DNA from: Acidobacteriota bacterium
GTDB lineage: Bacteria > Acidobacteriota > B3-B38 > Guanabaribacteriales > JAGGZT01
Assembly (NCBI GenBank): GCA_021161905.1
Contig: JAGGZT010000016.1
Location: 1-38,544, forward strand
DNA: 38,544 nt
Reading direction: 5' to 3'
Made by a program: the position numbers and the translations under genes. Within the stretch, counting starts at the first letter, position 1, and each line of letters starts with the position of its first letter. Under the pieces are notes generated by a model that saw nothing but the letters and a program-made list of their open reading frames with translations, was not told where the DNA came from and made no database searches. This document shows, in pieces, positions 16,529 to 23,100 of this stretch.

Positions 16529-17398
16529 CTACCCGAGGATACTGAGGATGGCTGGGGTGAGGTCGGTAAGCGAGGCGACTTCATCGATCAGTGTTTTCTT
16601 CTCTCTCCCGAAGGCAAGGAGGGGAACTGGATTCTCAGTGTGTTCTTTGGTTGAGAGGTCCTCCAGGTTGCCATGGTCGGAGATGATGGCGACCGTCTCC
16701 TCGTCAAGGTTGATATGGGAAAGGAGGGAGGTGAGGAAATTTTCCAGCTCGGCAATCAGAGTGCAAGCAGCGGAGAGGTCCCCCCGGTGTCCTATGATAT
16801 CGGTTTTGAAATATTCATAGAGGGTAAAATCGTAAGAGGCTGAGATGTTAGCAAGTCGTCTTCCCGCCTCCTCTGGCTTCAAGGGAGAGACAGGGTATCC
16901 CCGTTCGATAAGAAAGTGGTTGGTAAAATCTTGATATATTGCCTTTCCCTCGTTCAGATCCTCAAGGGTGAAGATGGGAAGAGAGGAAGCAAGCACAGAA
17001 GCGGTAGTTACCGATACCCGACGGATTAAGCGGTTGAGGAAGTCAGGGCGATAGGCGTTGGCAAAGGCAACCTTTTTCCCCCTTTCCTTCAATATCTTCA
17101 GGATGTTATATTCCGCAAGAAGCTCCACAAGCTCCCGATTGGGAAGGCTGGGAAGATGTTTCCCTATTACCATTGCCGCATTTATTCCGGTGAGGATGCT
17201 CGTTTGTCCCGTAGCACTCTGGGGAAGTCCAGGAACGGAAAGACGAGCATCCACCTCCCGCACCGTACCGTAAAAGGGGGGCTTTAGACTTACCCCTCGG
17301 CGAGGGAAATATCGGGAGGGAAGGCGGGCAAAGGGATTTCGTTTGGGATCGTCCTCACCCACCCCCACCCCATCGAGGAGGATAAGAAGAAAGCCCAT
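16529..17398 (-). CDS. Alkaline-phosphatase-superfamily metalloenzyme (phosphoglycerate mutase/phosphopentomutase-like)
   Basis: 289 aa. Metal-binding motifs of the iPGM/phosphopentomutase group are in place: D9 in LILLDGVGVG, the nucleophile loop SATGQTS at 61-67, D200 and H204 in DIIGHRG, D240-H241 in ISDHGN, and H253 in KEHTENPVPL. It is much shorter than iPGM (about 510 aa) and lacks room for its second domain, so it is one of the small unassigned metalloenzymes of this superfamily. A longer in-frame start at 17467 would run 67 bases into atpE; the ATG at 17398, directly after the atpE stop with GAGG before it, is far better. Co-transcription with F0 genes is likely; substrate unknown. 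Confidence 0.8.
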   Translation of the reverse strand: MGFLLILLDGVGVGEDDPKRNPFARLPSRYFPRRGVSLKPPFYGTVREVDARLSVPGLPQSATGQTSILTGINAAMVIGKHLPSLPNRELVELLAEYNILKILKERGKKVAFANAYRPDFLNRLIRRVSVTTASVLASSLPIFTLEDLNEGKAIYQDFTNHFLIERGYPVSPLKPEEAGRRLANISASYDFTLYEYFKTDIIGHRGDLSAACTLIAELENFLTSLLSHINLDEETVAIISDHGNLEDLSTKEHTENPVPLLAFGREKKTLIDEVASLTDLTPAILSILG

Positions 17399-17399
17399 A

Positions 17400-17726
17400 C
17401 TACCTCGCAAAGAGAAAGATAATCGCCAGTGTGTATAGGGCAAGCGATTCGATGAAAACCAAGCCAAGGATGAGACTTCCTCGAATGTCTCCGGCGGCTG
17501 AAGGGTTTCTCGCTATCCCCTCACAGGCTGAGGAGGCCGCTTTTGCTTGCCCAATACCGCAAAGCCCGGAGGCGATCGCCATCCCGAAACAGGCAGCGAG
17601 GACAGCCATTTTTGCTACCTCGGGATTGGTCTTTTTAAGGTCCACCTTTTCTTGAGCGAAGACAGTATGGGGAAGGATGAGGATGAGGATGATAAGACTG
17701 ACGAGCAGGATCACTTTTTTCTTCAT
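17400..17726 (-). CDS. atpE: F0F1 ATP synthase subunit c with Na+-binding signature
   Basis: Rotor-ring proteolipid, 108 aa, longer than usual (about 80-90) because a signal-peptide-like segment, residues 1-24 ending VFAQ, precedes the two-helix hairpin. Helix 1 has GIGQAKAASSACEGIARNP and helix 2 has FIESLALYTLAI. The ion-binding carboxylate is E93. Q60, S94 and Y98 fall at the same spacing as Q32, S66 and Y70 of the Ilyobacter tartaricus Na+ ring (Q-to-E distance 33 in both), so a sodium-driven synthase is suggested. The conserved loop R-N-P is intact. It follows atpB after 12 bases. Confidence 0.93.
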   Translation of the reverse strand: MKKKVILLVSLIILILILPHTVFAQEKVDLKKTNPEVAKMAVLAACFGMAIASGLCGIGQAKAASSACEGIARNPSAAGDIRGSLILGLVFIESLALYTLAIIFLFAR

Positions 17727-17738
17727 TTTATCCTCCTT

Positions 17739-18449
17739 TTACTCTTCGGGGTTTAGCGCCCCGGCAAGATAGATTATCGATAAAACTACAAAGACATAAG
17801 CCTGAATTATAGCGACAAAGAAACTTAGTCCCATAAAGGGAATAGGGAGCACAAGGGGAAGAAAAGAGAAGAAAACGAGATAGACAATGTGATCCCCATA
17901 GATGTTGCCGAAAAGCCGTACTGAAAGGGAGAGGATTCGAGCCAGATGGCTTAGTATTTCGGTGGGGAACCTAAGGGGAAGAAGCCATAATGGTTGTCCT
18001 CCAATGCTCCTGATATAGCGAAAGAACCCGTGCTTCTTTAAACCAGCATAGTTGTAAGCGAAGAATGAGATAAGGGCAAGGGCTAAGGTAGTATTATAAT
18101 TGGCGGTGGCTGAGGAGAACCCGGGGACATAACCGATGATGCTTGCTACCAGAATGAAGAAGCCGAAGGTACCGACCAGGGGGAGGTACCTCCTACCCTC
18201 TTCTCCAATGTAGTCATCGATGAGACGCTCTAAGTATTCAACCGTTATCTCCAGTATCTGTTGTAGATAGCTGGGTCGCCTGATCCTGAAGCGACGGCGG
18301 AGGAGGGGCAGAAAGATCGCCGCAAGGAGAACGATGAAAGCGGTCATCACTACCTGATCTGGAATGAGATGGTAATCTGGAGGATAACCGAGCAGGTGAT
18401 TAAGGACACTGTTTATCAGCTTGGTAAGTATCGATTCCTCAACTTCCAT
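17739..18449 (-). CDS. atpB: F0F1 ATP synthase subunit a
   Basis: Stator channel subunit of F0, 236 aa, with at least five hydrophobic helices. The essential arginine is R178 in SLSVRLFGNIYGDH, followed by the conserved last helix FVAIIQAYVFVVLSIIYLAGA, which contains the Gln facing the ring. The start overlaps atpI by 11 bases. Together with atpZ, atpI and atpE it forms a set of membrane-sector genes only; the b, delta and F1 genes are not nearby, so the operon is split in this genome. Confidence 0.93.
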   Translation of the reverse strand: MEVEESILTKLINSVLNHLLGYPPDYHLIPDQVVMTAFIVLLAAIFLPLLRRRFRIRRPSYLQQILEITVEYLERLIDDYIGEEGRRYLPLVGTFGFFILVASIIGYVPGFSSATANYNTTLALALISFFAYNYAGLKKHGFFRYIRSIGGQPLWLLPLRFPTEILSHLARILSLSVRLFGNIYGDHIVYLVFFSFLPLVLPIPFMGLSFFVAIIQAYVFVVLSIIYLAGALNPEE

Positions 18450-18798
18450 CTGATGCTCTCTTCCTCAGCTTAACGGCGAACAGGGAACCAACTGGTGCCC
18501 CCAAAATACCTATTATAACTCCAATGGGCTCAATTATACCTCTTTTTAGTATCAAAAATAAGATTCCACCAAGGATGAAAAGCTTCAAGGGGATGATAAT
18601 TAGGAGGAGTTTTCTCCTTTTCCCTGTGGTCAAACTGATTACAAGGAGGTAGCTGGAGCCAAGGCTAATAAGAGCTATTACACCACCGAGGATAATACCG
18701 GGAAGAAACTCCCTTTTCAAGAAGAGGGAGAGGAAAGCAGACAAAAAAATGAATATTATAGTGGCAAGAACCATTCGCTTTAGGGAAACTTCCCTCAC
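18439..18798 (-). CDS. atpI: ATP synthase subunit I-like membrane protein
   Basis: 119 aa with four hydrophobic helices (about 9-27, 31-55, 62-83, 86-108) and charged ends, the size and layout of AtpI, which helps assemble the c ring. Sequence conservation in this family is low, so the call leans on its position directly before atpB and after an AtpZ-like gene. The ATG at 18798 overlaps the upstream stop by four bases, indicating coupled translation. Confidence 0.75.
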   Translation of the reverse strand: MREVSLKRMVLATIIFIFLSAFLSLFLKREFLPGIILGGVIALISLGSSYLLVISLTTGKRRKLLLIIIPLKLFILGGILFLILKRGIIEPIGVIIGILGAPVGSLFAVKLRKRASDGS

Positions 18799-19028
18799 TT
18801 TTTCCTCCTCCTTTCCAATTGGGAGAAAGCCTTGAGGAAGCTGTAAAAGCCCAAAGCGGATAAGCCCAAGATGGAGAAGAAGGTGAGGATGGGGTGGGTG
18901 CCGAACCTTTTATCGAGATGGTTTCCAATGAGATAGCCGATATAGGCATAGACGGGAAAGGTGAAACCGGCGGAGATGAGAAAGGCGTAGTCCTCAAATA
19001 TACTCCCCTTTCTCCCTTTTCTTACCAT
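18795..19028 (-). CDS. atpZ: AtpZ/AtpI-family F0 accessory protein
   Basis: 77 aa with two TM helices (about 11-31 and 42-64). The pattern F-P-V-Y-A-Y-I-G-Y-L-I-G followed by DKRFGTHPILTFFSILG is the AtpZ (putative F0F1-ATPase subunit, Ca2+/Mg2+ transporter) pattern. The start at 19028 is preferred to the in-frame ATG at 19076 because GAGGAG lies just before it and the longer form would begin in an A/T-rich promoter-like stretch after the sHSP terminator. It opens the atpZ-atpI-atpB-atpE-metalloenzyme operon. Confidence 0.78.
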   Translation of the reverse strand: MVRKGRKGSIFEDYAFLISAGFTFPVYAYIGYLIGNHLDKRFGTHPILTFFSILGLSALGFYSFLKAFSQLERRRKK

Positions 19029-19055
19029 CTTTTCTCCTCTTTGTTTCTTATAATA

Positions 19056-19091
19056 ACAAAAAAATAAAGCGGCCACCAGTAAGGCGACCGC
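19056..19091 (-). terminator. Rho-independent terminator of the small heat-shock gene
   Basis: On the minus strand GCGGTCGCC (19091-19083), loop TTACT, GGTGGCCGC (19077-19069), nine pairs with two G-U, then TTTATTTTTTTG. It ends the sHSP transcript just before the atpZ leader. Confidence 0.85.
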
Positions 19092-19112
19092 AAGAAGAGG
19101 AGAAAAAGCGTC

Positions 19113-19556
19113 TTAAGAGGTGGTTTTTATCTCTATCTTTTTCTTCTTCGCCTCTTCCCGTTTGGGGAGGGTTACGGTAAGCACCCCTTTGTCGTATTTA
19201 GCCTCCACCTTGTCCCGATTGACCGAGGTTGGAAGCTCAAAGGTTCGCTGGAAGGAGCCGTAATAACGTTCGATCAGGTGATAGCTCTCCTTTTTTACCT
19301 CGTCGGAGAACCTGCGCTCCCCTTTGATGGTGAGACGGTTGTCCTCAAGCTTGACATCGACATCTTTGATATCGATATCAGGAAGTTCCGCTTTCACCAC
19401 GATCTCGTTATCCGTTTCGTAGATGTCCACCGGAGGGGTCCAGCTCCTCCATTCTGAGGTGAAGAGTTCAGGGAAGAGGTCCTCATCGAGTAATTTCTTA
19501 AGACGACGGTTGAGAAGAGAGAGTTCCTGCATTGGGTTCCCGCGAGTAAGTTTCAT
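19113..19556 (-). CDS. Small heat-shock protein, Hsp20/alpha-crystallin family
   Basis: Cytoplasmic ATP-independent chaperone, 147 aa. A short N-terminal region (RGNPMQELSLLNRRLKKLL) leads to the alpha-crystallin domain at about 38-130, with WTPPVDIYETDNEIVVKAEL, LTIKGER and the GVLTVTLPK strand. The C-terminus ends with I-E-I, the I-x-I motif that docks into neighbouring dimers. AAGGAGGTGAT precedes the ATG. The gene stands alone between its own promoter and terminator. No CIRCE repeat is seen. Confidence 0.95.
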   Translation of the reverse strand: MKLTRGNPMQELSLLNRRLKKLLDEDLFPELFTSEWRSWTPPVDIYETDNEIVVKAELPDIDIKDVDVKLEDNRLTIKGERRFSDEVKKESYHLIERYYGSFQRTFELPTSVNRDKVEAKYDKGVLTVTLPKREEAKKKKIEIKTTS

Positions 19557-19605
19557 TGATCATCACCTCCTTGTTTTCGGTCCCTGATTTCTTTAGCCAC
19601 TTTTT

Positions 19606-19634
19606 AATATAAAATCTTAGTTTGTTTTTGTCAA
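19606..19634 (-). promoter_or_regulatory. Strong sigma70-type promoter of the sHSP gene
   Basis: On the minus strand TTGACA (19634-19629), spacer of exactly 17, then TATATT (19611-19606). The leader would be about 45 nt, including a perfect AAGGAGGTGAT. Confidence 0.8.
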
Positions 19635-19667
19635 GTCTTTTGATAAAAAATCTTCCCCTCCCTACTC

Positions 19668-19696
19668 TTGACATAACACATCCCCTAAGCTACCAT
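19668..19696 (+). promoter_or_regulatory. Candidate promoter of the alpha/beta hydrolase gene
   Basis: TTGACA at 19668-19673, a 17-nt spacer and TACCAT at 19691-19696. It diverges from the sHSP promoter 34 bases away. Expected leader is only about 12 nt and barely contains GGAAGGAG. Confidence 0.6.
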
Positions 19697-19715
19697 CCTT
19701 AGGGAAGGAGTGGGA

Positions 19716-20426
19716 ATGAAAAAATGGCTTTTCTTCGCAATCATTGTTCTTCTCCCCTTCCTTATTGCCTGGTCGAGGGAGGTGGAACTAACCACCAATG
19801 ATGGGCTCACCTTGGTGGGAGAGTTCTTGGAGACAAACTCCCCCCTTGCTCCAGCAATCCTTCTCCTTCATCCTTTGGGGGAGCAAAAGGAGAGTTGGGA
19901 CGGTTTCATCAATTCCCTGAATGATAACGGTTTTTTTGTCCTTGCCCTTGATCTTAGGGCGCATGGCGCATCGCAGGGGAAGGGAAGCTGGCTTTACTTT
20001 ACCAGAGACGATTTCGCCAAGATGGTTCTTGATGTCAAGGCAGGGGTCGATTTCCTCCGAGCGCAGCCTGGGGTGAACCGGGATGCAATCGTCATCATTG
20101 GGGCAGAGCTTGGGGGAAGCCTTGCCCTTCTTTATGCGGTAGATGACCCAGGGATAAGGGGGGTGGTTATCCTCTCTCCTGGCTTGGATTACTGTGGGCT
20201 CGACCTCCACAAGGCAGCTGAGGGGTATAAAAATCGCCCCCTGTTCTTGATCTTTGGTGAAGAGGATGTTTATTCTTCCTATTCGGCGAAGGTGCTTAAG
20301 GAGATGGTGGGGGAGAGTTGCAAATTGGAACAGTTTCCCGCCGCGGGGCATGGAACGAAGATGCTCTTCACCAATAAAGAGCTTGTTGGAAGGATAATAG
20401 AATGGTTGTTAAAGGTTGTTCCTTGA
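19716..20426 (+). CDS. Exported alpha/beta hydrolase-fold protein with Glu at the nucleophile position
   Basis: 236 aa with a signal peptide or N-terminal anchor (about 4-20). The fold is plain: oxyanion-loop HPLGEQKESW near 52-61, LALDLRAHGAS at 76-86 (the usual D-x-R-G/A-H-G), a nucleophile elbow GAELGG at 129-134, acid D184 in GEEDVYS, and H212 in AAGHGTKML. The elbow normally reads G-x-S-x-G; here the codon at 20106-20108 is GAG, so the serine is Glu131. The protein may be a binding protein or an enzyme with unusual chemistry. An in-frame GTG at 19710 overlaps the ribosome site and is less likely than ATG 19716. It converges with the next gene after three bases. Confidence 0.82.
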   Translation: MKKWLFFAIIVLLPFLIAWSREVELTTNDGLTLVGEFLETNSPLAPAILLLHPLGEQKESWDGFINSLNDNGFFVLALDLRAHGASQGKGSWLYFTRDDFAKMVLDVKAGVDFLRAQPGVNRDAIVIIGAELGGSLALLYAVDDPGIRGVVILSPGLDYCGLDLHKAAEGYKNRPLFLIFGEEDVYSSYSAKVLKEMVGESCKLEQFPAAGHGTKMLFTNKELVGRIIEWLLKVVP

Positions 20427-20429
20427 GGG

Positions 20430-20810
20430 CTAAGGGAGGAAGATCCACATAAAGGGTAGCCAGAGTTCACGGGCGTAAGGTATTCTTTTTTTATTCACCA
20501 GAACCTGGTACCGTTCGAGTTTATTCAAGACCTCAACCAGCTGGAACATCTGAGGGACATCCTCTATGCCGTAAGTAGCGAGATGATGTTTGAATTTACC
20601 TTCCCCTTCCTCGTGGTAGTGGGGTGCTTTTTTGGCAAGTGATACCGCCTCGGGGTAAGCGGGGTGATCTATCGGGGAGAAGGCTAAGGTGATAGTGAAG
20701 GGAGGACGGTGCCGTTCCGGGTAAAGCACCTCCTTCATTTGGGGATCGAGGTGGGAAAGGTCTTCTTCCTCGTATTCGATAATATCGGGGAGGTTATCGA
20801 GGAAACCCAT
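20430..20810 (-). CDS. Hypothetical protein, 126 aa
   Basis: I do not recognise this protein. It is acidic at the N-terminus (LPDIIEYEEEDLSHLD), has a central strand FTITLAFSP, a His-rich run (APHYHEEGEGKFKHH), and an aromatic C-terminus YARELWLPFMWIFLP. There is no signal peptide or clear TM helix. The start at 20810 has AAAGGAGT seven bases upstream and fits the promoter at 20832-20861; the open frame runs on to 21245 but that extension has no coding character. It lies tail to tail with the hydrolase gene and head to head with plsC. Confidence 0.6.
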   Translation of the reverse strand: MGFLDNLPDIIEYEEEDLSHLDPQMKEVLYPERHRPPFTITLAFSPIDHPAYPEAVSLAKKAPHYHEEGEGKFKHHLATYGIEDVPQMFQLVEVLNKLERYQVLVNKKRIPYARELWLPFMWIFLP

Positions 20811-20831
20811 TCCGCTGACTCCTTTCGCCCT

Positions 20832-20861
20832 ATAATAACAGGGGGAAAGTAAGGCTGTCAA
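20832..20861 (-). promoter_or_regulatory. Candidate promoter of the 126-aa gene
   Basis: On the minus strand TTGACA (20861-20856), 18 nt, TATTAT (20837-20832). Its -35 box is one arm of the 9-bp inverted repeat described at 20855-20905. Confidence 0.6.
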
Positions 20862-20905
20862 GGAAGGGCAAGCTACCGGGTTATGCCCTACTATCACCTT
20901 GACAG
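20855..20905. repeat. Nested inverted repeat between divergent genes
   Basis: Outer arms CTGTCAAGG (20855-20863) and CCTTGACAG (20897-20905), nine of nine matched; inner arms AGGGCA (20865-20870) and TGCCCT (20884-20889), six of six. The outer arms each contain a TTGACA box, facing away from each other. Confidence 0.65.
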
Positions 20906-21023
20906 TGGGGAAAAGGTGATGGCTCTGGTGGGAGGGGCTGAAGGGCGGTGGGGAGGCATTTTCCTTCGCCTTGACTCCTTCTCTTTTGGAAACTACAATG
21001 AAGATAAGCACTTTGAAAGGGAG

Positions 21024-21752
21024 ATGCTTTTTTCTATCATTGCTTGGGCAGGTGGAGTAATAAATACGGTATTCTGGGGAACCATTGCCCTGTTCCTTTC
21101 CCTGTTCGATAGAAGTGGGGATTGGGGGCACCTTTGCAGTCGTTACTGGTCTCGGGTGAACCTGATGATAAGCAGAACCAAGGTAAAGATCACAGGACTT
21201 GAGAATGTCATTACCGATGGTCCTCAGATATTTATGGCGAACCATCAGAGCATCTATGACATCCTCGTTTTAGCGGGATATCTTCCTGTTCAGTTCCGCT
21301 GGTTGGCGAAGAAGGAGCTCTTCCGTATCCCGTTTATGGGCTGGCATATGTCGCGGGGGGGATATATCAAGATTGACCGTGCCAATTTGCGGGCGGCAGC
21401 AAGAAGCATAATTGAGGCGGGAAGACGAATAAAATCGGGAGTATCAGTGGTCATTTTCCCTGAAGGAACGAGGAGCCTTGATGGAAGGCTTCAACCGTTT
21501 AAGCCAGGTGGTTTTTCCATCGCCCTTGAGGCAGGGGTACCAATCATCCCTATCGGCATATATGGTAGCAAGGATATAATCAGGAAGGGATCGCTCCGGG
21601 TCAATCGAGGATCGATTGGGGTCTCGGTGGGCAAGCCGATTTTGGTCGCCTCTTACCGTAAGAGCGAGAAAAAACGGCTGATGGAGGAGGTGAGGAGGGC
21701 GATTGAGAGCGAGCTCTTACGGGCTAAAGAGCTTATATCTTCGAGCCGATAA
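21024..21752 (+). CDS. plsC: 1-acyl-sn-glycerol-3-phosphate acyltransferase
   Basis: Adds the second acyl chain to lysophosphatidic acid at the inner membrane. From ATG 21024 it is 242 aa with one N-terminal TM segment (about 4-27), H74-x4-D79 in MANHQSIYD, KKELFRIPFMGW at 96-107, and FPEGTRS at 145-151; all four PlsC blocks are present. The frame is open back to an ATG at 20883, but that extra 47 aa (MPYYHLDSG...) does not look like the family. The Shine-Dalgarno at 21024 is cramped (AAGGGAG abuts the ATG), so the start is the uncertain part. ogt begins two bases after the stop. Confidence 0.9.
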   Translation: MLFSIIAWAGGVINTVFWGTIALFLSLFDRSGDWGHLCSRYWSRVNLMISRTKVKITGLENVITDGPQIFMANHQSIYDILVLAGYLPVQFRWLAKKELFRIPFMGWHMSRGGYIKIDRANLRAAARSIIEAGRRIKSGVSVVIFPEGTRSLDGRLQPFKPGGFSIALEAGVPIIPIGIYGSKDIIRKGSLRVNRGSIGVSVGKPILVASYRKSEKKRLMEEVRRAIESELLRAKELISSSR

Positions 21753-21754
21753 TA

Positions 21755-22246
21755 ATGGAGAGGGTGGTATATACTGAGTTAGAAAGTCCGATAGGGAGCA
21801 TCTTTCTCGCCGGAGGGGAGAAGGGGTTGGTCAGGTTGAGTATAGGAAGAGGGGAGGATGAGTTTTTGTCCCAGTTTCCTCCTCACTTTGAGTTGATCAA
21901 GGACGATGAGGTACTTAAGACGCCGATTGATGCCCTTTCTCGCTATTTTGCCGGGGAACGGGTTTCCTTTGCCAATATCCCGTTAATCCTTTCGGGGACC
22001 CCTTTTCAGATGCGGGTGTGGCGTGCTCTCCTTGAGATACCTTACGGAAAACTGAAAACCTATAAGGAGATCGCCAGAGCGATAGGCAATGAGCGGTCGG
22101 CACGAGCGGTCGGTGGAGCGGTGGGGAGGAATCCTATAGCGATAATCGTTCCCTGTCATCGGGTGGTGGCGGTTGATGGACTTGGTGGTTTCGGTCCCGG
22201 TCTTTCCGTAAAGCAGTACCTCCTTAAGCTTGAGGGAGCGATTTGA
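21755..22246 (+). CDS. ogt: Methylated-DNA--protein-cysteine methyltransferase
   Basis: Repairs O6-methylguanine by transferring the methyl group to its own cysteine. It is 163 aa. The active-site block IIVPCHRVV is at 131-139 with acceptor C134, preceded by the helix-turn-helix part TYKEIARAIGNERSARAVG (103-121) and PYGK (96-99). It sits in a four-gene plus-strand run with plsC and two unknown genes; its TGA overlaps the next ATG by one base. Confidence 0.94.
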   Translation: MERVVYTELESPIGSIFLAGGEKGLVRLSIGRGEDEFLSQFPPHFELIKDDEVLKTPIDALSRYFAGERVSFANIPLILSGTPFQMRVWRALLEIPYGKLKTYKEIARAIGNERSARAVGGAVGRNPIAIIVPCHRVVAVDGLGGFGPGLSVKQYLLKLEGAI

Positions 22247-23100
22247 TGATGTATGAAGAGGCTGATTTTGAGACTACCACCGAAGAGTTGGTGGCTAAGC
22301 TTTCAGCGATTAAGGATATAAAGATGAGGACCCATCTCCTTGCAGAGCGGCTTAAGATGTATCCTCCGGGGGTGGTGGTGGAGATTATCCGCTTCCTCTC
22401 GGAGAAGGCAAGCAGGCGGGATGATTATCGAGAGGTACTTCTCAGCCTGGTTGATTTGGAGACGATAAGGGGTTATCTGGGGAACGAGCGAATGAGCGAT
22501 ATCTACACCAGGGCTAAGGAGCGGGGATACGACGAGGTGGTGAGGATCTTTTCTCATCCCCGGGCACTTTCTCATCTTAAGCCACCTGAGGAAGGGGGGG
22601 CTGAGCTAAGGAGTTTCTTCGACGATACCACCGTTGGGGAACGAAGGGCGCTCGCTAAGGGGCAGGATCGGAATATCTTGGAACGGCTCCTTTATGACCA
22701 GAATCCCCTGGTCATTCGTGATCTCCTTTTGAACCCCCGGCTCACCGAGCGAGATGTGATAAAGCTTGCCGCGAGAAGGCCCAACTTCCCCGAGGTGCTT
22801 GAGGAGATATTCAATTCCTCTCGTTGGATAGTGCGTTATGGGGTTAAGGTGGCATTGGCGCGAAACCCCTATACCCCACCCAAGATAGCGATAAGGTTGA
22901 TAAGTTTCCTTATGGGTTCCGATCTTGCTGAAATGATGGAGGATGATACCCTTCATCCCGAGGTACGGGAGGCAGCGCGAGCGGAGTTTTTCAAAAGGCG
23001 GGCTGGATCAGAGGAAAGGTGTAATGAGAGTTACTTTACCTCTCCCAAAGAAGGGGGTATGATAGAGTTATCCTCTCGTCAAGAGGAAAATGATGGATAG
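22246..23100 (+). CDS. Helical repeat protein of unknown function (LRV/HEAT-like)
   Basis: 284 aa, no signal peptide or TM helix. The second half has repeats of the kind D-x-N-P-L-V-x-R...L-x-x-N-P-x-L-T and R-W-I-V-R-Y-x-V..L-A-R-N-P-Y-T-P-P-K, which recall leucine-rich-repeat-variant or HEAT solenoids, about three to four units between 140 and 260. ATG 22246 has GAGGGAG seven bases upstream and a TGATG overlap with ogt. Solenoids of this kind usually bind proteins. It overlaps the following gene by 11 bases, so the pair is probably one functional unit. Confidence 0.72.
   Translation: MMYEEADFETTTEELVAKLSAIKDIKMRTHLLAERLKMYPPGVVVEIIRFLSEKASRRDDYREVLLSLVDLETIRGYLGNERMSDIYTRAKERGYDEVVRIFSHPRALSHLKPPEEGGAELRSFFDDTTVGERRALAKGQDRNILERLLYDQNPLVIRDLLLNPRLTERDVIKLAARRPNFPEVLEEIFNSSRWIVRYGVKVALARNPYTPPKIAIRLISFLMGSDLAEMMEDDTLHPEVREAARAEFFKRRAGSEERCNESYFTSPKEGGMIELSSRQEENDG

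Noticed and set aside
17399-17467. Upstream extension of the metalloenzyme gene to 17467
   Set aside because: It would overlap the conserved C-terminal helix of atpE, and residues before the Met at 17398 do not fit the family, whose members begin directly with the metal-binding strand.
20899-20927. A plus-strand promoter for plsC starting at TTGACA 20899
   Set aside because: The -10 region at 16-18 nt is G/C-rich (GGCTCTGG) without any match to TATAAT.
20811-21245. Upstream extension of the 126-aa gene to 21245
   Set aside because: It would run antisense through the start of plsC and through the inverted repeat and promoter; the ribosome site supports 20810.
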